Part shown: positions 22,004 through 34,491 of the stretch, piece by piece
Position numbering within the stretch: the first letter of the stretch is position 1
How the letters are laid out: each line of letters starts with the position of its first letter
Assembly: GCF_000471905.2 (NCBI RefSeq)
Contig: NW_006499677.1
Span: forward strand, 288,094-352,093
Origin: Amborella trichopoda
Lineage: Eukaryota; Streptophyta; Magnoliopsida; Amborellales; Amborellaceae
Length of the DNA: 64,000 bases
Direction of reading: 5' to 3'
Program-made: the position numbers and the translations under genes
The notes under the pieces: generated by a model
What the model was told of the DNA's origin: nothing
The model's input: the letters and a program-made list of their open reading frames with translations, nothing else
Database searches by the model: none

Positions 22004-24650
22004 TGTTGGAAGGTATTTTTCATCAACATGGGGTCCCCCGCTCAATAAAGGCCTACCAAGTAGTAGAAATTCCTACAGTCTCAAAATAGCCCAAGAATTG
22101 GCCACGATCTTCATGAGGTCTCTCAAGAGTCTCATCTCAAGTTTCATCACATTTCGACATATCTAAGGCAATGCAGACTGAGAAACAGTTCTGGTAGAAT
22201 CGACCTATAGCACACTGAAATGGACCCCTATAACTAGAGGTACATTTTCAGCATTTCAAATTACTGTGGGACCACCACTATTGGATCCGGCAAGGTTGAA
22301 AACCCCCAAGGGTCAATTTTCAGCTCAATGGACATTCCCGAAAGAAGTTAAAGGAAAAAGAGTGAAACAAGAGAAGCCGTACGCTATTCTCGTGAGGCCA
22401 CCCTGCAACACTACACCATTGAAGGGACAATCACGACTAGTGACTTTCGATGCTCATATCTCATTCGTCCTAAGTCGGATCGTGCTCAAATTTAGTGAGC
22501 ATGTTTGTCTAGTCAAGACGAACGATTCGATATTTGGCATGCCCCATGATGATCCTCGAGCGCGAAGAAAACCTGGATATAAGTTGCTGATCTGTGAAAA
22601 AAAGTGCACAAAATTTAGCAGTGTCATGCCTTGCTCGAGTGGCCAAATCACGCTGCTCGAGAGCCCGATCGATGCTAGAAAAATGTCATTGCAGGCATAA
22701 GGTCTCAAGCCATCTCTGACCCAAACCCCATATATGATTAATTGCCAGATTTTGCACATGAAGCCGATGAACAAACTATGAATTTTGTTGCCGGATTCCT
22801 TGATTCCGGCCAAAAGTCCAAACTCGCAAAATCTTCGTTCAACCACGGAATCGAGCTGCGTTTGGTGCCACATGATCATAATGGCATGCTCAATGTGATT
22901 CAACGAAGAAAACACAGAAAAACATCAAGGAACGAGCACACTATCAAAATATCTACTCAAATTTCATGTCACATGATCGTGCACCAAAAACACGATCCAT
23001 GGCTCGAAGTTGGTATCAAATCGATCGCCATGCTGAGCCTTACAAGAAAGCAAACATCTTACGATCAACCAGGCATCAGAATGACCTCGAGCCTCAAATC
23101 AGTCATGCAAGATCACGCAAGTCCTAGGGCAACACAAGGACTGTTATGGAGTTTCACTATTTCTTAGGAAGGGACAAATCTGTCATTTCACTCCACATTT
23201 TATAATTTCTTTTAATTCAATTTAGTCTTAATTTCAGCAATTAGCGTTACTTTTTATCATTCACTCATGTTTGGGGCATACTCATATATATACGTACCAT
23301 CGTTGTACGAGGAAAAAGAAGAGGCAGAGGCATACACACACAAGAGAGAGTTTTTGCTTAATTCAAGTTTCTCTTTGTTACCATGGTGGTGTAACATTTG
23401 AGAGAGAGAGTGAGGTGAGAGAAAATTTTTGACTGATACCCCTAGGTTGAGGTAAACCTTCTCTCTCTTCTTTTTCTTTTCTTCTTCTCTCTCTCTCTTC
23501 TCTCCTCTCTTCTCCCTCTTCTTCATCTGAGTTCCTTGCAGAGGTCATGCACGACAGTGGCAATGTTGTGCATGCCTCTCCCTTGGTCCCACAGGTTATG
23601 CATGGTGATGGCAGCACCATGCACGAGTCCCCCTCCCCTTCTATTCATTTGTATTTTTGTTCCAGCGAAATCTATAGACGGCGCTGCCCATCGCCGCCCA
23701 CAAATTTAGCTGTGATGTCTAGATGTAGAACCCAGACGATGAAGCTTGTTGCTGCCTGTAGGGGTCTTCCTCTACTGTGCGTATAGCTAAGACAGCGAAA
23801 CCTATCGCCGCCTGCTAAGGGCTTTGACAACACCTATCGCCGTTTGCGAGCCTCCTCTATGTGCCCAGTGCTCGTCACTATTCCCCCTACATCCCTCTCC
23901 TATCGCCATGCGACCTAGGAGAAGCTACCACCGTGTGTCTTGTCAGGAGCTAGCACCATCCACAAGGGATGCGCCGTCGCCTTGCATTGTCCACTACGAT
24001 GCCTATTGACGTCAGGACTTCCCCTTCTTTTTGTAGTCTCGTTCTCTCCTCATCATCTCTTTCTCCTCTCATCACCTCTTTCTCCTCTCACTTGATTGAG
24101 GGTAGACCGAGCCTATCACCGACGTGTTGATCTCAGTTTTGAGTAATATTGCCACCGTGTTGGTCATGAGAACCATGTTTGTCTTGCTACCATTCCTAGT
24201 CTGTAATTTTTGGTTGTCATGCTAGTCTCACCCTTACATCAAGTTATCTTCCCTTTTCTATCTTTCACCGAACCTTGCAATTCATCGCCTTCTCATGTGA
24301 ACGTGCATTTCCCTAAGACAAGGGTGGGTCCCTTCGACCCACTTATCGTACAAATTAACCATAGAAGTGTTGTGCAGAAAAAATAAGAAGATTACAGGTC
24401 AAGGGAGGTGATTTCAAACTAGCTCAAGCAGCTGTGGGGATTTCTTCGTGATCTAAGAGGGCGCCCACGTGAGCCAACCCAAGTAAGTCCCGAACCCACC
24501 TAAAATTCCTCTTACATTGGTTGGTATACCTGCCCTTGCCCTCGAGCAAGGTTCTGAGAGAGCGATCTCAAATCTTGGGTTCACTAGAAACCCGAGACAC
24601 GTGCTGCCAGATCACCTAGATTAGGAGGGTGAGATCAAGGCACTTAACCA
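22004..24650 (+). mobile_element. T1 3' LTR
   Basis: Starts TGTTGGAAGGTATTTTTC and ends CACTTAACCA. A TATA-like TATATATA is at 23285-23292, a CT-rich stretch at 23458-23525, a GTCGTG/GCCGCC-rich variable centre at 23540-24000, and the shared 3' module from about 24410. It is closest in structure to the T2 5' LTR. The following GTCAC and F gag-protease define the insertion edge. Confidence 0.88.
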
Positions 24651-24655
24651 GTCAC
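24651..24655. repeat. Right target-site duplication of T1 (GTCAC)
   Basis: Matches ATCAC at 5922-5926 at four of five bases. In the F frame it is the end of EFEIEV. Confidence 0.7.
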
Positions 24656-26226
24656 CTCTATTTCAAATTCTATCTCCTTGACTGGAGGCAAAGTAGTTAA
24701 CTCCTCAGGAAAAACTTCTAAATACTCCCTCACTATTGGTATCTCATCTAACTTTGACTGGATGTTCCGATTCTCCACTACGTAAGCCAGATACCCAACA
24801 CATTCTTTGGCTAAGAGACGAGAAGCCCAAAGAGCTGAGATAAGGTGCGTAGGGAAACATCCTTAATGCCAACAAAATTCAAATCAGGCTGTAACAGTTT
24901 TGTCATAACAATTCACTGTTGCATAGTGAGCAGACAACCAGTCCATACCCAAAATCACATCAAAGTCTCGGATGTCTAATAATAGGTAGAACAACCACAT
25001 CAAGGAAAACCCCACAATGCTTATAAACAATATCAGTCTCTATAGATTCTCCTATAAGTGTGCTTACAGCCAAAGTCCAGTCAAGAAGTGCACGTCTCAT
25101 ATTTATGTGGCATGCAAAGCAAGGTGCAAAAAAAGAGTGAGTGGATCCAGGGTCAATCAACACTTTAGCTCCCATGTTACAAACATAAAGCATACCTCGA
25201 ATCACAGAGGTGAACGCCTTGGTTTCTCATTCCAAAAGGGAAAACACCTGACCTTGTGTCTTCACTAGGTCTCCTGGTCCCTTCATCGGACAGTCCTTGA
25301 TCATGTGGCCAGGCTTGCCACATCTGAAACATGTTCCTGTTTTCCTTCGACACTCAGCCGCCAAGTGATTGTCCTTTCCACAATATGGACATGTCGGGCT
25401 CTTATTCACTCTTACGTCGCCAGAGAAGAGTTTTTGGATGTTCTTGCTTCCTTGATTATTATTTCCTCTGAAGATTCTCCTAGGAGGTGGTCAAGTCCTT
25501 CTTCCAAAACTTCTAAACTGAGCTAGTCCCATCCTTCCCTCTTTCATGAACTGGGACCCTTTGTCTTCCTTCCTATCTTCATGGCCAGGTCCACGAGAGG
25601 GGAGAAGGTCTTTAAATTGGCCGATATTACCCCCTTCCTTATTTCTGGCCTGAGGCCTCTCTCAAACTTACTAGCCTTCCGCGCCTCAATGTTAATGATG
25701 TGTGGCGCATATCTTGACAATTCCACGAACTTGGTTGCATATTGTTCTACAGACAGTCCCCCTTGTCATAGCTCAATAAACTCCATTTCTTTCTTTCCCT
25801 TATTAAGTCAGGGAAGTACTTCTTATTAAAGGCTTCTAAGAAATTTTCCCAGGTCATTTTTGTCCCTGACCATTCTCAAGATTGCTTTATTGAGCCCCAC
25901 CAGTGCTCAGCATCTCCTTCTAACATGATGGCCCCTGACTTAACCTTCTGCTCATCACTGAAAGGTAACACTTCAAATATCTTCTCCACTTGCCTTACCC
26001 ATCGCTCTGCTTTTTCTATTCCCCCATGCCCTAGGAACATAAGAGGTGTGAGCCTATTGAATCTTTCTATTAGTCCACCATCAGTTTGCTCAGGGGCAAG
26101 GGTAATCAAGGCTGGCATACTATCTTTCATCATCTGAGTCATGGCCCCCAATGTCCTGAAGAATTCTCCAAGGGCTTCTGCATTCTCCCCACCGGAGCTC
26201 GCATTATTAGCATGATTCCTTGGCAT
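24651..26226 (-). pseudogene. Gag-protease region of the Del/Tekay-type element F
   Basis: Minus-strand polyprotein. The start MPRNHANNASSGGENAEALG is at 26226. The gag core (LIERFNRLTPLMFLGHGG, ERWVRQVEKIFEVL, GDAEHWW) is followed by ELSRYAPHIINIEARKASKF. Two intact CCHC zinc knuckles lie at 25227-25409: CPYCGKDNHLAAEC and CFRCGKPGHMIKDC. The retropepsin follows, with VLIDPGSTHSFFAP in which the catalytic DS/TG has become DPG, then FDVILGMDWLSAHYATVNCY. It ends at LPPVKEIEFEIEV, the RT start, where T1 interrupts. Several stops and frameshifts occur. The RT continues at 5064-5926. Confidence 0.93.
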
Positions 26227-26323
26227 CTTTGTCCTACAACAAGGGCACCTTAGTCACTAGTCTATCCAAAACTACTCTAGAGACACCTCTAAAACTTTCT
26301 AGGGCAAGAATCCTAGCCCGACA

Positions 26324-26335
26324 GCTCTGATACCA
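26324..26335 (-). other. F primer-binding site
   Basis: TGGTATCAGAGC on the minus strand, four bases after the LTR end: the standard plant initiator-Met tRNA site of gypsy chromoviruses. Confidence 0.92.
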
Positions 26336-27421
26336 TAACTGTCATGACCTCGTCCCTTGACCCTTACCATTCCCAACCGGAGGGCGACAAAGTGTGGGAT
26401 AGCGATCTGAGGTCGTGTACGTCACTCAGGTGGGAATAGCATCAACATGTTTATAATTGCAGAATCAGCAAACCATGAACTAAAAATAAACACAAAATCA
26501 CATGGCCACAGACAGAGCAAAACAACAACTATTTATACAGATCCAGCGTTCAAAAATTCTTTTACAAATGTTCAAAGCACTATTGGCCCAACAACAAAAT
26601 ACAATTCATCAAAATAACATTGTGGCAACGCCACCTAACACCCACAATAACAAGCTTCCTGAATAGAACTCGAGCTTCCAAAAGTCTGCTACCACGTTCA
26701 GCTGTCCACGTACAAGCTATCGGTTGTTACTCGACATGGAAGGGAAAAGAGAGGCATGAGCTAAAAGCCCAGTAAGTAAATCAGTACCCTGCAATCCTAC
26801 CTACAAGCTTATAAATAATGATAAGGTCTACAATTCATCAGACATCGTATCGGCAATCAAAAAGTAAAGTTATTCCTTAGAATATGCATATCAATATCAT
26901 AAAATGAGTATTTTCAAAAGCCGGAGCATTTAATATTTCTCGAGATGGCTGTGACATTGATGCATATCACAGTCATAGTCAGACAATCATACATGTTACT
27001 TAATTCAAACACACACAAACAGAATCAGAATCAGAAAGAGAATCAAAAAAAGAATTAGGAACAGAATCATTTACTCCCAAAGTAGAACTCACATCGATTA
27101 GGCTAAGCCAATCCTGCAACTTGAAACTTCTACCCTCATTCAGAAAGGAGGACAATGACAAATGAGGTCCCATTTCGTAGTGTCCTTACTCAACACCCGA
27201 TCCCCAGCCCACTTTGGGGTTTTGATAGGCTGAGGCATTGCAAGACATGACCCTCTCCTTGCGCCTTTAGGCGAGAGGGCATTACACCACCATTGGAGGA
27301 CCCAATGTGTAGTGCCCATAGCAATTTGGGAGGTGTGACCCACCCTGTTATTACGGTTATCTCCCGACTCCACTCCTATCATTCTAGTCGAGGCAGAATG
27401 ATAACTTGCCAGCAAAACAGA

Positions 27422-28250
27422 ATATCCACTACCAAAGGAGGACCCATTGCGTAGTGGCCAGAAATCAGATATAACAAACTTCATATAACATTAACAAAAT
27501 ATCCACTACCAATGGAGGACCCATTGCATAGTGGCCAGAAATCAGATATAATAGCGTTCATATAACATAAAGAGAATATCCACTATCAATGGAGGACCTA
27601 TTGCGTACGGGACAGAAATTAGATATAACAGAGTTCATATAACAGAAACAGAATATCCACTACCAATGGAGAACCCATTGTATAGTGGCCAGAAATCAGA
27701 TATAACAGAGTTCATATAACAGAAACAGAATATCTACTATCAATGAAGGCCCCATTGCGTAGTGGCCAGAAATAAGATATAAAAAAGTTCATATAATAGA
27801 AATAGAATATCCACTACCAATGGAAGACCCATTGCGTAGTGGCCAGAAATCAGATATAATAGAGTTCATATAACAGAAGCAGAATATCCACTATCAATGA
27901 AGGATCTATTGCTTAAGGGTCAAAAATTAAATATAACAGAGTTCATATAATAGAAACAGAATGTCCCCTACCAATGGAGGACCCATTGCGTAGTGGTCAG
28001 AAATCAGATATAACAGAGTTCATATAACAGAAACATAATATCCACTACCAATGGAGGACCCTTTGTGTAGTTGCTAGAAATCAGATATAACAGAGTTCAT
28101 ATAACAAAAACAAAATATCCACTACCAATGGAGGACCCCTTGCGTAGTTGCCATAAATCAGATATAACGGAGTCCATATAACAGAAATAGAATATCCACT
28201 ACCAATAGAGGTCCCATTGCGTAGTGGCTAGAAATAAGATATAACAAAGT
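27422..28250 (-). repeat. 77-bp tandem array in the F LTR
   Basis: About eleven copies with ATATCCACTACCAATGGAGG and AGATATAACAGAGTTCATAT; successive starts at 27422, 27499 and 27576 give a 77-bp period. It is absent from the G LTR, which has a different array. Confidence 0.92.
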
Positions 28251-29799
28251 TCCATGTATATGCATGCATAACATTCATTCATTCATACTTTACTGTTTTC
28301 AAAAGGTCAGGAGCATTCAACATTTGTAGGATCATAAGCATGCTATTTAAATAACCTTGCAAAAGGAATTAAGTTGTGTTCAGAAAGAGGCATCGATGCA
28401 TGACATGTGCATAATTCATGTGCAACTTAAAATTCATTGTTCTCCTTATCAAACATGGCACCCAAAATATGAAGGGAAATTCTACTAAATTCTGAATCCA
28501 ATTTGTTAACTGAACAATACTTGATCAATTGAGGGTTCAGTATATCGCTCTGAACCTTGTTGAATTCAACCAATAGTGACATACATTCACAATTCAAAAC
28601 ATAACTTGCAATCTAGTCGGAATTTCAAAACAATTTAAACATGGAACTTTTAGTAGGCTTTCAAATGCTTATGGTTTCAGAGTTATTGGACTCCATTTGG
28701 AACGCTAAATTTCTTGGCAACTGAGACCAAAATTCTGAGTTCTTGGGAAGTCTGTCAAGAGTGACATACTGGAACATTCTTGAGTATAGCCCCTCATTTA
28801 CACAGAATTTGGGCAAGGTTAAAACGTGAAAATCGTATAAGACCCATGCATCTATCAAATGGTTGTATTTTTGTATCATTTGGATATCAATAAGTTAGGC
28901 AAAGCCTCAGTGCAACAAAAGCAATGCTTCGGGAATTTCTCACAGTCTGCTAACCGTGGCATATGAGCACAACATGAAACATACCTTCCAAACTAGCAAA
29001 AGCCACAACTAGACATAAACACCACTCAAAGTACACTCAAAGATCTTTCAATTGGTGGTGATTTGAGGCCAAAATGGTAGCATTTTCTTAGTCAAAATTT
29101 CATTATGAGAACATGTAAAATCCTCGAAAAATCACACTCCAACGATGACATCCCTTCCAAAATCATCTCTTTAACTCTTAATCTATGCAATGTCACAACA
29201 TGAAACTAATTCTAGCTTGAATAAGACTCACAAGAGTATCATCCCATAGAAATTTAGGGCCACCAAAAAGGATTCAATCATTTTTATCATGTAAAAAAAA
29301 GCAAGCTTTCGGGAAAATGCAGTGACCCTTTTCGCACATGCTTATGCTCAAACTAGGCTCAAACCATACTTTATTTATGTTCCATTCTTATGGGTCTACA
29401 AGGTAGTGTTCTACTTACCTCTTTGAGTCTTCAAGGATGATCCCAAACTCCTTTCACAATCCCCTCCACTAAGCTTTCTCAAACTCTCACACAATGGCAC
29501 AAAGGGCTAAGCTTGAGCTTCAAAACGTGAGGTGTAGAAAGAGAAAGACTGGTTTTGTACTCCAAAGGTGGGGAGGTGGCTTTTTATGCTCGCCAAGTGG
29601 CCTTTGCATTGAAGGAAGGTTGACATTTGGCGCACAAGGTAGCATGCAGCCAACAGGTGGCCTGCTTGCTTCATGCACGACCTTCTCTTCTTCCACCTCG
29701 CCACGCGCGTGCTTTCCCTTTCTCTTCGTCTTCCCACCTATTGCCGCGTGCACTCCTTCCCCTATCGCCATGCGCCTTCTTCCCCTATCATCATGCACT

Positions 29800-30310
29800 C
29801 CCTTCTTTTTCTCCTTCCTTTCTCAATTGTCGTGAGCACACTCGCGCGACACTCTCTCTCCTTCTTCTTCTCTTCTATCACCACGCACACACCCGTGTAA
29901 CACTCTCTCTCCTTCTTCTTCTCTTTTAACACCACGCACACACGCGTGTAACACTCTCTCTCCTTCTTCATCCCTTCTATCACTGCACGCACACTCGCAC
30001 GACACTCTCCTTCTTCTTCTTCTCTTCTATCGCCGCATGCACACTTGCATGGCACTCTCTCTCCTTCTTCCCTTCTATCACCACGTACACACTCGCACGA
30101 CACTCCCTCTCCTTCTTCTTCTCTTCTATCACAGCACACACACTCACGCGACACTCTCTCTCCTTCTTCCCTTCTATCACCACTATCACACTCGCGCGGT
30201 GCTCTCTCACCTTCTTCTTCTTCTCTTCTATCGCCACGCATCACTCTCTCTCCTTCTTCTTCCCTTCTATCGCCACATGCACACTCACGCGATTCTTTCT
30301 TCTTCCTCTT
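29800..30310 (-). repeat. 51-bp tandem array in the F LTR
   Basis: About ten copies of a unit with ACACTCTCTCTCCTTCTTC and TCTATCACCACGCACACAC; starts at 29849, 29900 and 29951. Because 51 is a multiple of 3, long repetitive frames stay open on both strands without being genes. Confidence 0.88.
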
Positions 30311-30371
30311 CTTCTCTTCCATCGCCGCTTGGCAGCAACCTCATCCTGCTCAAGAAATTTCGGTCGTTACA

Positions 30372-32815
30372 AGAAGGTTGAGGAGACTATGCAAGGAGTT
30401 AGGAGCACTATTTCCTCATCAAGTAAGTGGATTTAGAAGCTATGTATTACTAATTTTATCCAAACATGAGGTATAGAAGAGTAGAATGTGGAAACATCTG
30501 TATGGATGTGCAAGAGTAAGCTTGAAAACTTGGAAATTAAGTCTTATAATCCATGCTTGGTTAGCCTGTGATTGTAAACTTGTTTGTAAAAATCCTCCTG
30601 TGAATTTAGTTAAGTTGAAGAAGTTTTTGACTGAGTACTAGACTTTGTTTTGAAAGCATTGTTTGTGCTTTAGTAGGTAGTAAAAATTGCGGAATGAAAT
30701 TTCCAGGAACTGTGGGTGTTTTCATATCAAATTGTTCAGTTACCAAACGATGTCCTAATGGACTCATATTGGTCATGAATGAAAGATATGATTGTTTATT
30801 ACAACATTTCTTCTTGTACTATCTTGGAATTCTTCATATTTTAGGATTTATAATAAAAAATGTGTGAACATGTCACTGATGACAGACAACAGAAATTCCA
30901 GCCACTGTCACCAACTTTGTATCAAATGTTTTACCACCCAATAAGTGACCAAATACCTCCAAATCACCACCATTTGAACCATATATACATCTGATACAAT
31001 GTCCATGTTCAAACCTTGTTGAAATTCTTCACGAATGAGAAGCTATACTCCAAAATATGCTAGCACGTCACTGTTATCAGAAACTATGAAAATTCAGAAT
31101 TATCACCTTGTATTGTCCTGAGTTTTGATTAATCAAATGAAGTTCAATTGTTTTCAAACCATCACTATTCGAAATTTTTATGTGAATACTTAAAGTTTCA
31201 TGTAAATATTTTCTTGAAAAACCCCCTAGATTGAAAGTTATGCTTCTTTTTAAGAGAGTATGTCACTGTTGACAGACCTCCCAGAAACATTGCTTGCTTA
31301 GTGAAATGCTAATTAGTGAGTGCCATGTGAAATTCAAGTAATGAATGTGAATGCTAATTAGCCAGTACCATGTGATATTCAAGTAAGGAATATGAATGCT
31401 AATTAGTGAGTGCCATGTGATATTCAAGTGATGAATGTGAATGCTAATTAGTGAGCGCCATGTGATATTGAAGTAATGAATGTGAATGTTAATTAGTGAG
31501 TACTATGTGATATTCAGATAATGAATGTGAATGTTAATTAGTGAGTACTATGTGATATTCAAGTAATGAACGTGAATGCTAATTAGTGAGCACCATGTGA
31601 TGTTCAATTGATGAATGTGAATCATATATGATGAGTACCATGTAATATTCATGTGATTAGTGTGAATGCTATATAATGAGTGCCAAATGGTGAATTCCCT
31701 GTTTAATCATGTAATAAGCTTAAATGTCGAGTGATGAATGTCAAGTGATGTGTAATCTGATAATATGCTTCAAGCATGACCCTTGTGTGTTTGATAATTG
31801 TAAAGTAATTTAAGAGACGCTATGCACGGGTTACCCATGGTAGCATGATGCGATCTAATAAGAAAGTGAGGTCGCCTGTGTTTCCTATCTTTCTATGATA
31901 GGAGGGGAGTTATGTTGAAAGTGTAAGGGGTGGGTCACGCCCCCTAAATTTCAGTGCATTCAAAAAAGAAAATAGTAAACCTTATCTTGCAAGGAAGGTA
32001 TCAATCAAAAGCCCCGAGGCATGTTGGGGATTGGGCGCGTGAGGGTAAGGGTATTACTGAATGGGTCACTCATTACCATTGCCCTCCCTCCTGAGTGACA
32101 GTAGAAGTCCTAAACAATAGGATTGGTTTGGCCTAATGAATAGGGCTTCTACATTGGGAGTAGATGAATTAAGGAGTACGTGATTAATACTTGAAGTATG
32201 TATGCGAATGTTAATAGTCATGCTGACGGAATGATAGTTATAATATTGGATATGTCACCTGGGTTAGATATATTGATAAGATTGCTGAATTGACTGCCAT
32301 TTTCCTCTGTGATTGCTTATAAACTTTTTGGATGAATATATCATTGATGCATAGCAACTAGATCCTATTACTGGGCTTATAACTCATCCCTCCTTTTTTT
32401 TCCATCCCTATGGAGTAGAAGCTACAGGGCAAGAGTAGTCGGTTGGGTGATCGATCTGGTCGATGAAGGCTTGTACCTGCCAAGAAGGTCCCTTACTTGT
32501 ATGCGTCTATAGGTCGTGGGCCATGTTTTTGTCTATATTGAAGTTAGATGTTTTGTACTCAGGCCTACGGTGCCTTGAACGTTTGTATTACTCCAAGTTG
32601 TTATGTAATAATATAAGTTTTAGTATTACTTTTACCTAGATCTTGTTCTTTTATGTTTAGAGTTTCTTTACCTTCTTAGCGTGCTTTGTTTACCGCTTTA
32701 TTAAAGCAATGCGCCACTCCAACCTAAGTGGCATTCGCTACCTCTGGATTACGGACCCACACTCTGCCACCGTCCGGCATGTACGGTAAAGGGGTCAAGT
32801 GGTGGGGTCATGACA
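30372..32815 (+). mobile_element. G 5' LTR, truncated at its 5' end
   Basis: Ends GGGGTCATGACA at 32815, like F. Its left end begins abruptly beside the start of the F LTR and lacks the TGTAACGACC start and about 0.9 kb compared with F. It contains the 45-bp array at 31303-31700. The two LTRs stand head to head. Confidence 0.83.
31303..31700 (+). repeat. 45-bp tandem array in the G LTR
   Basis: About eight copies with AATGCTAATTAGTGAGTGCC and ATGTGATATTCAAGTAATG; spacing is 45 bp. Unrelated to the T1 45-bp array and to the F LTR arrays. Confidence 0.9.
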
Positions 32816-32819
32816 GTTA

Positions 32820-32831
32820 TGGTATTAGACC
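32820..32831 (+). other. G primer-binding site (degraded)
   Basis: TGGTATTAGACC, four bases after the LTR end, differs at two positions from the initiator-Met site in F. Confidence 0.8.
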
Positions 32832-32932
32832 AGCCAGGTTAGGATTATTGGCCTAGGGAGTCTTAGAAGTGCCCTTAGGTCTTTTCTGGATAAATTAGTA
32901 ATTGAGTGCTTTTGTGCTCGATTGAAGAGAAG

Positions 32933-34491
32933 ACGACAAGGACTCGTGCTAATAACGCGAGCTCCAGTAATGAGAACACTAAAGCCTTTAGAGAATTCTT
33001 TAGGACACTCGGGGCCATGACCCAGATCATGAATGATAATATTTCGGCCTCGTCCACACCTGCCCCAAACCTTGCGGATAGTGAGTTGATTGAATGATTC
33101 AGATGATTAGCACCTCCTGCATTCTCAGGACATGGGGGTGTAGAAAAAGGAGAGAAATGGAAGAGATAGATGGAGAAGATTCTGGAGGTGTTGCTATGCA
33201 CGAGGAACAGAAAGCTAGACTAGGAGCCTTCATGCTAGAAGGGGAAGTGGAATATTGGTGGAATCTAGTGAAGCAGTCCTGGAGGGAATCAAGGACTAAA
33301 GCCACATGGGACAACTTCTTGGTGGCGTTCGATGAGAAATACTTTAAGGACAGGAGTTGAGTTTATTGAACTCCAATAAGAGAGACTAACAATCGACCAA
33401 TACGCCGCCAAGTTCACAGAGCTTGCTTGCTATGTGCCTCACAACATCAATACAAAGGCACAAAAGGCAAGTAAATTCGAGAGGAGTCTTCGACCAGACA
33501 CCAAAGGAAGGGTGTTAGGGGCCAATCTTAAGTTGTATGCCCCTTTGGTAGACCTTGCAATGAAGATTGAAAGGGATTGTGAAGAGTATCACTCGAGAAA
33601 GGAAAGAAAGGAAAGACCCGCTCAATCAAGAAATTTTGGGAAGACTGTTCAGCCGCCCACCAAGAGATATTTTAGAAAAAGACCCTACTCGGGTAATCTG
33701 AGGAGTCAAGGGCCCTTTTTGGGCAACAAGGGGGATAACCAATGCCCAGTGTGTTCATACTGTGGAATGCGTAATAATATTGACGTCGAGTGTTACCAAA
33801 AACTGAGCAAGTGCCTTAAGTACGGCAAGCCTGGTCAGTGGATCGGAGAGCGCCTCATGATAAAGCTGGAGAACCGACCAAAGGCTCAAGGTCTAGTGTT
33901 CACATTGACGAAACAGGAGGTTAAGGCATCTACCTTGGTGATAAGAGGTACGCTTTTTGTCAGCGGTAGAGAAGCAACAATCTTGATTGACCTTGGTTCC
34001 TCTTATGCTTTTGTTGCACCGCATTTCACATGTCATCTAAATGTTAAACCTGCATGTCTTAATCATACTCTAGTGGTGCACATACTGGTGGGAGACTCTA
34101 TAGAAACTTCTAAGGTATTCAAGCAATGTGAAGTCTTGATAAAAGGATGTGTCTTACGCGCAGACTTGATATTCTTAAATATTCAGGATTTTGATGTTAT
34201 TCAAGGTATGGACTGGTTGTCTACCCATCGACCTACTGCTAACTGCCATGATATGACTGTGGCCTTTAAGTTCTCTGATCAATCTGCATTACACTTTGTG
34301 GGCACTCCAGACGATTCCCCTCTACATCTTGTTTTGGCCCTTTAAGCTTCTTGCCTTTTTGCTAAAAGACGTGTGGGGTATTTAGCTTATGTAGAAGACA
34401 TTCCAGTGGTACAAGAATACCCAGAAGTATTCCCTGAAGAATTGGCCACTTTGCCTCCCATGAGAGAGAAAGAGTTTGAAATAGATGTGGC
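32933..34491 (+). pseudogene. Gag-protease region of the Del/Tekay-type element G
   Basis: Aligns throughout with F gag-protease. The start codon has changed from ATG to ACG at 32933, followed by RTRANNASSSNENTKAFREF. Gag is frameshifted between about 33095 and 33430. The longest clean frame (33434-34345, 303 codons) covers the gag C-terminus (YVPHNINTKAQKASKFERSL), two ruined zinc knuckles (CSYCGMRNN; CLKYGKPGQW) and the protease. ILIDLGSSYAFVAP has DLG in place of the catalytic DS/TG, so it is inactive; FDVIQGMDWLSTHRPTANC follows. A short tail (PVVQEYPEVFPEEL, EFEIDV) reaches the RT start at 34491, where T2 begins. Confidence 0.93.

Larger units (their letters stand above)
5927..24650 (+). 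mobile_element. T1: near-complete Tat/Ogre-type Ty3/gypsy element lacking RT and integrase
   Basis: Order: 5' LTR, PBS, leader, gag, linker, solo-LTR insertion, protease, antisense ORF, antisense promoter, tandem-repeat 3'UTR, 3' LTR. It sits antisense inside F, and the F reading frame resumes on the other side of T1. The span is 18.7 kb, or about 15.8 kb without the solo LTR and its duplicated CCCAC. Protease is present, but the reverse transcriptase, RNase H and integrase expected between protease and antisense ORF are absent. Large size, 3'UTR repeats and an antisense ORF are known traits of the Tat lineage. Confidence 0.85.
26340..30371 (-). mobile_element. F 5' LTR (about 4.0 kb)
   Basis: On the minus strand it starts TGTAACGACCGAAATTTC at 30371 and ends GAGGTCATGACA at 26340. 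A length near 4 kb fits Del/Tekay elements. It has a 77-bp array and a 51-bp array. Its 3' end and middle align with the G LTR, for example the TCCTGCAACTTG region against 32110-32160. The 3' LTR partner is not in the window. Confidence 0.87.

Noticed and set aside
29762-30322. Long Arg/Glu-rich minus-strand frame and Leu/His-rich plus-strand frames
   Set aside because: They come from the 51-bp array, whose period is a multiple of 3; both strands stay open at once.
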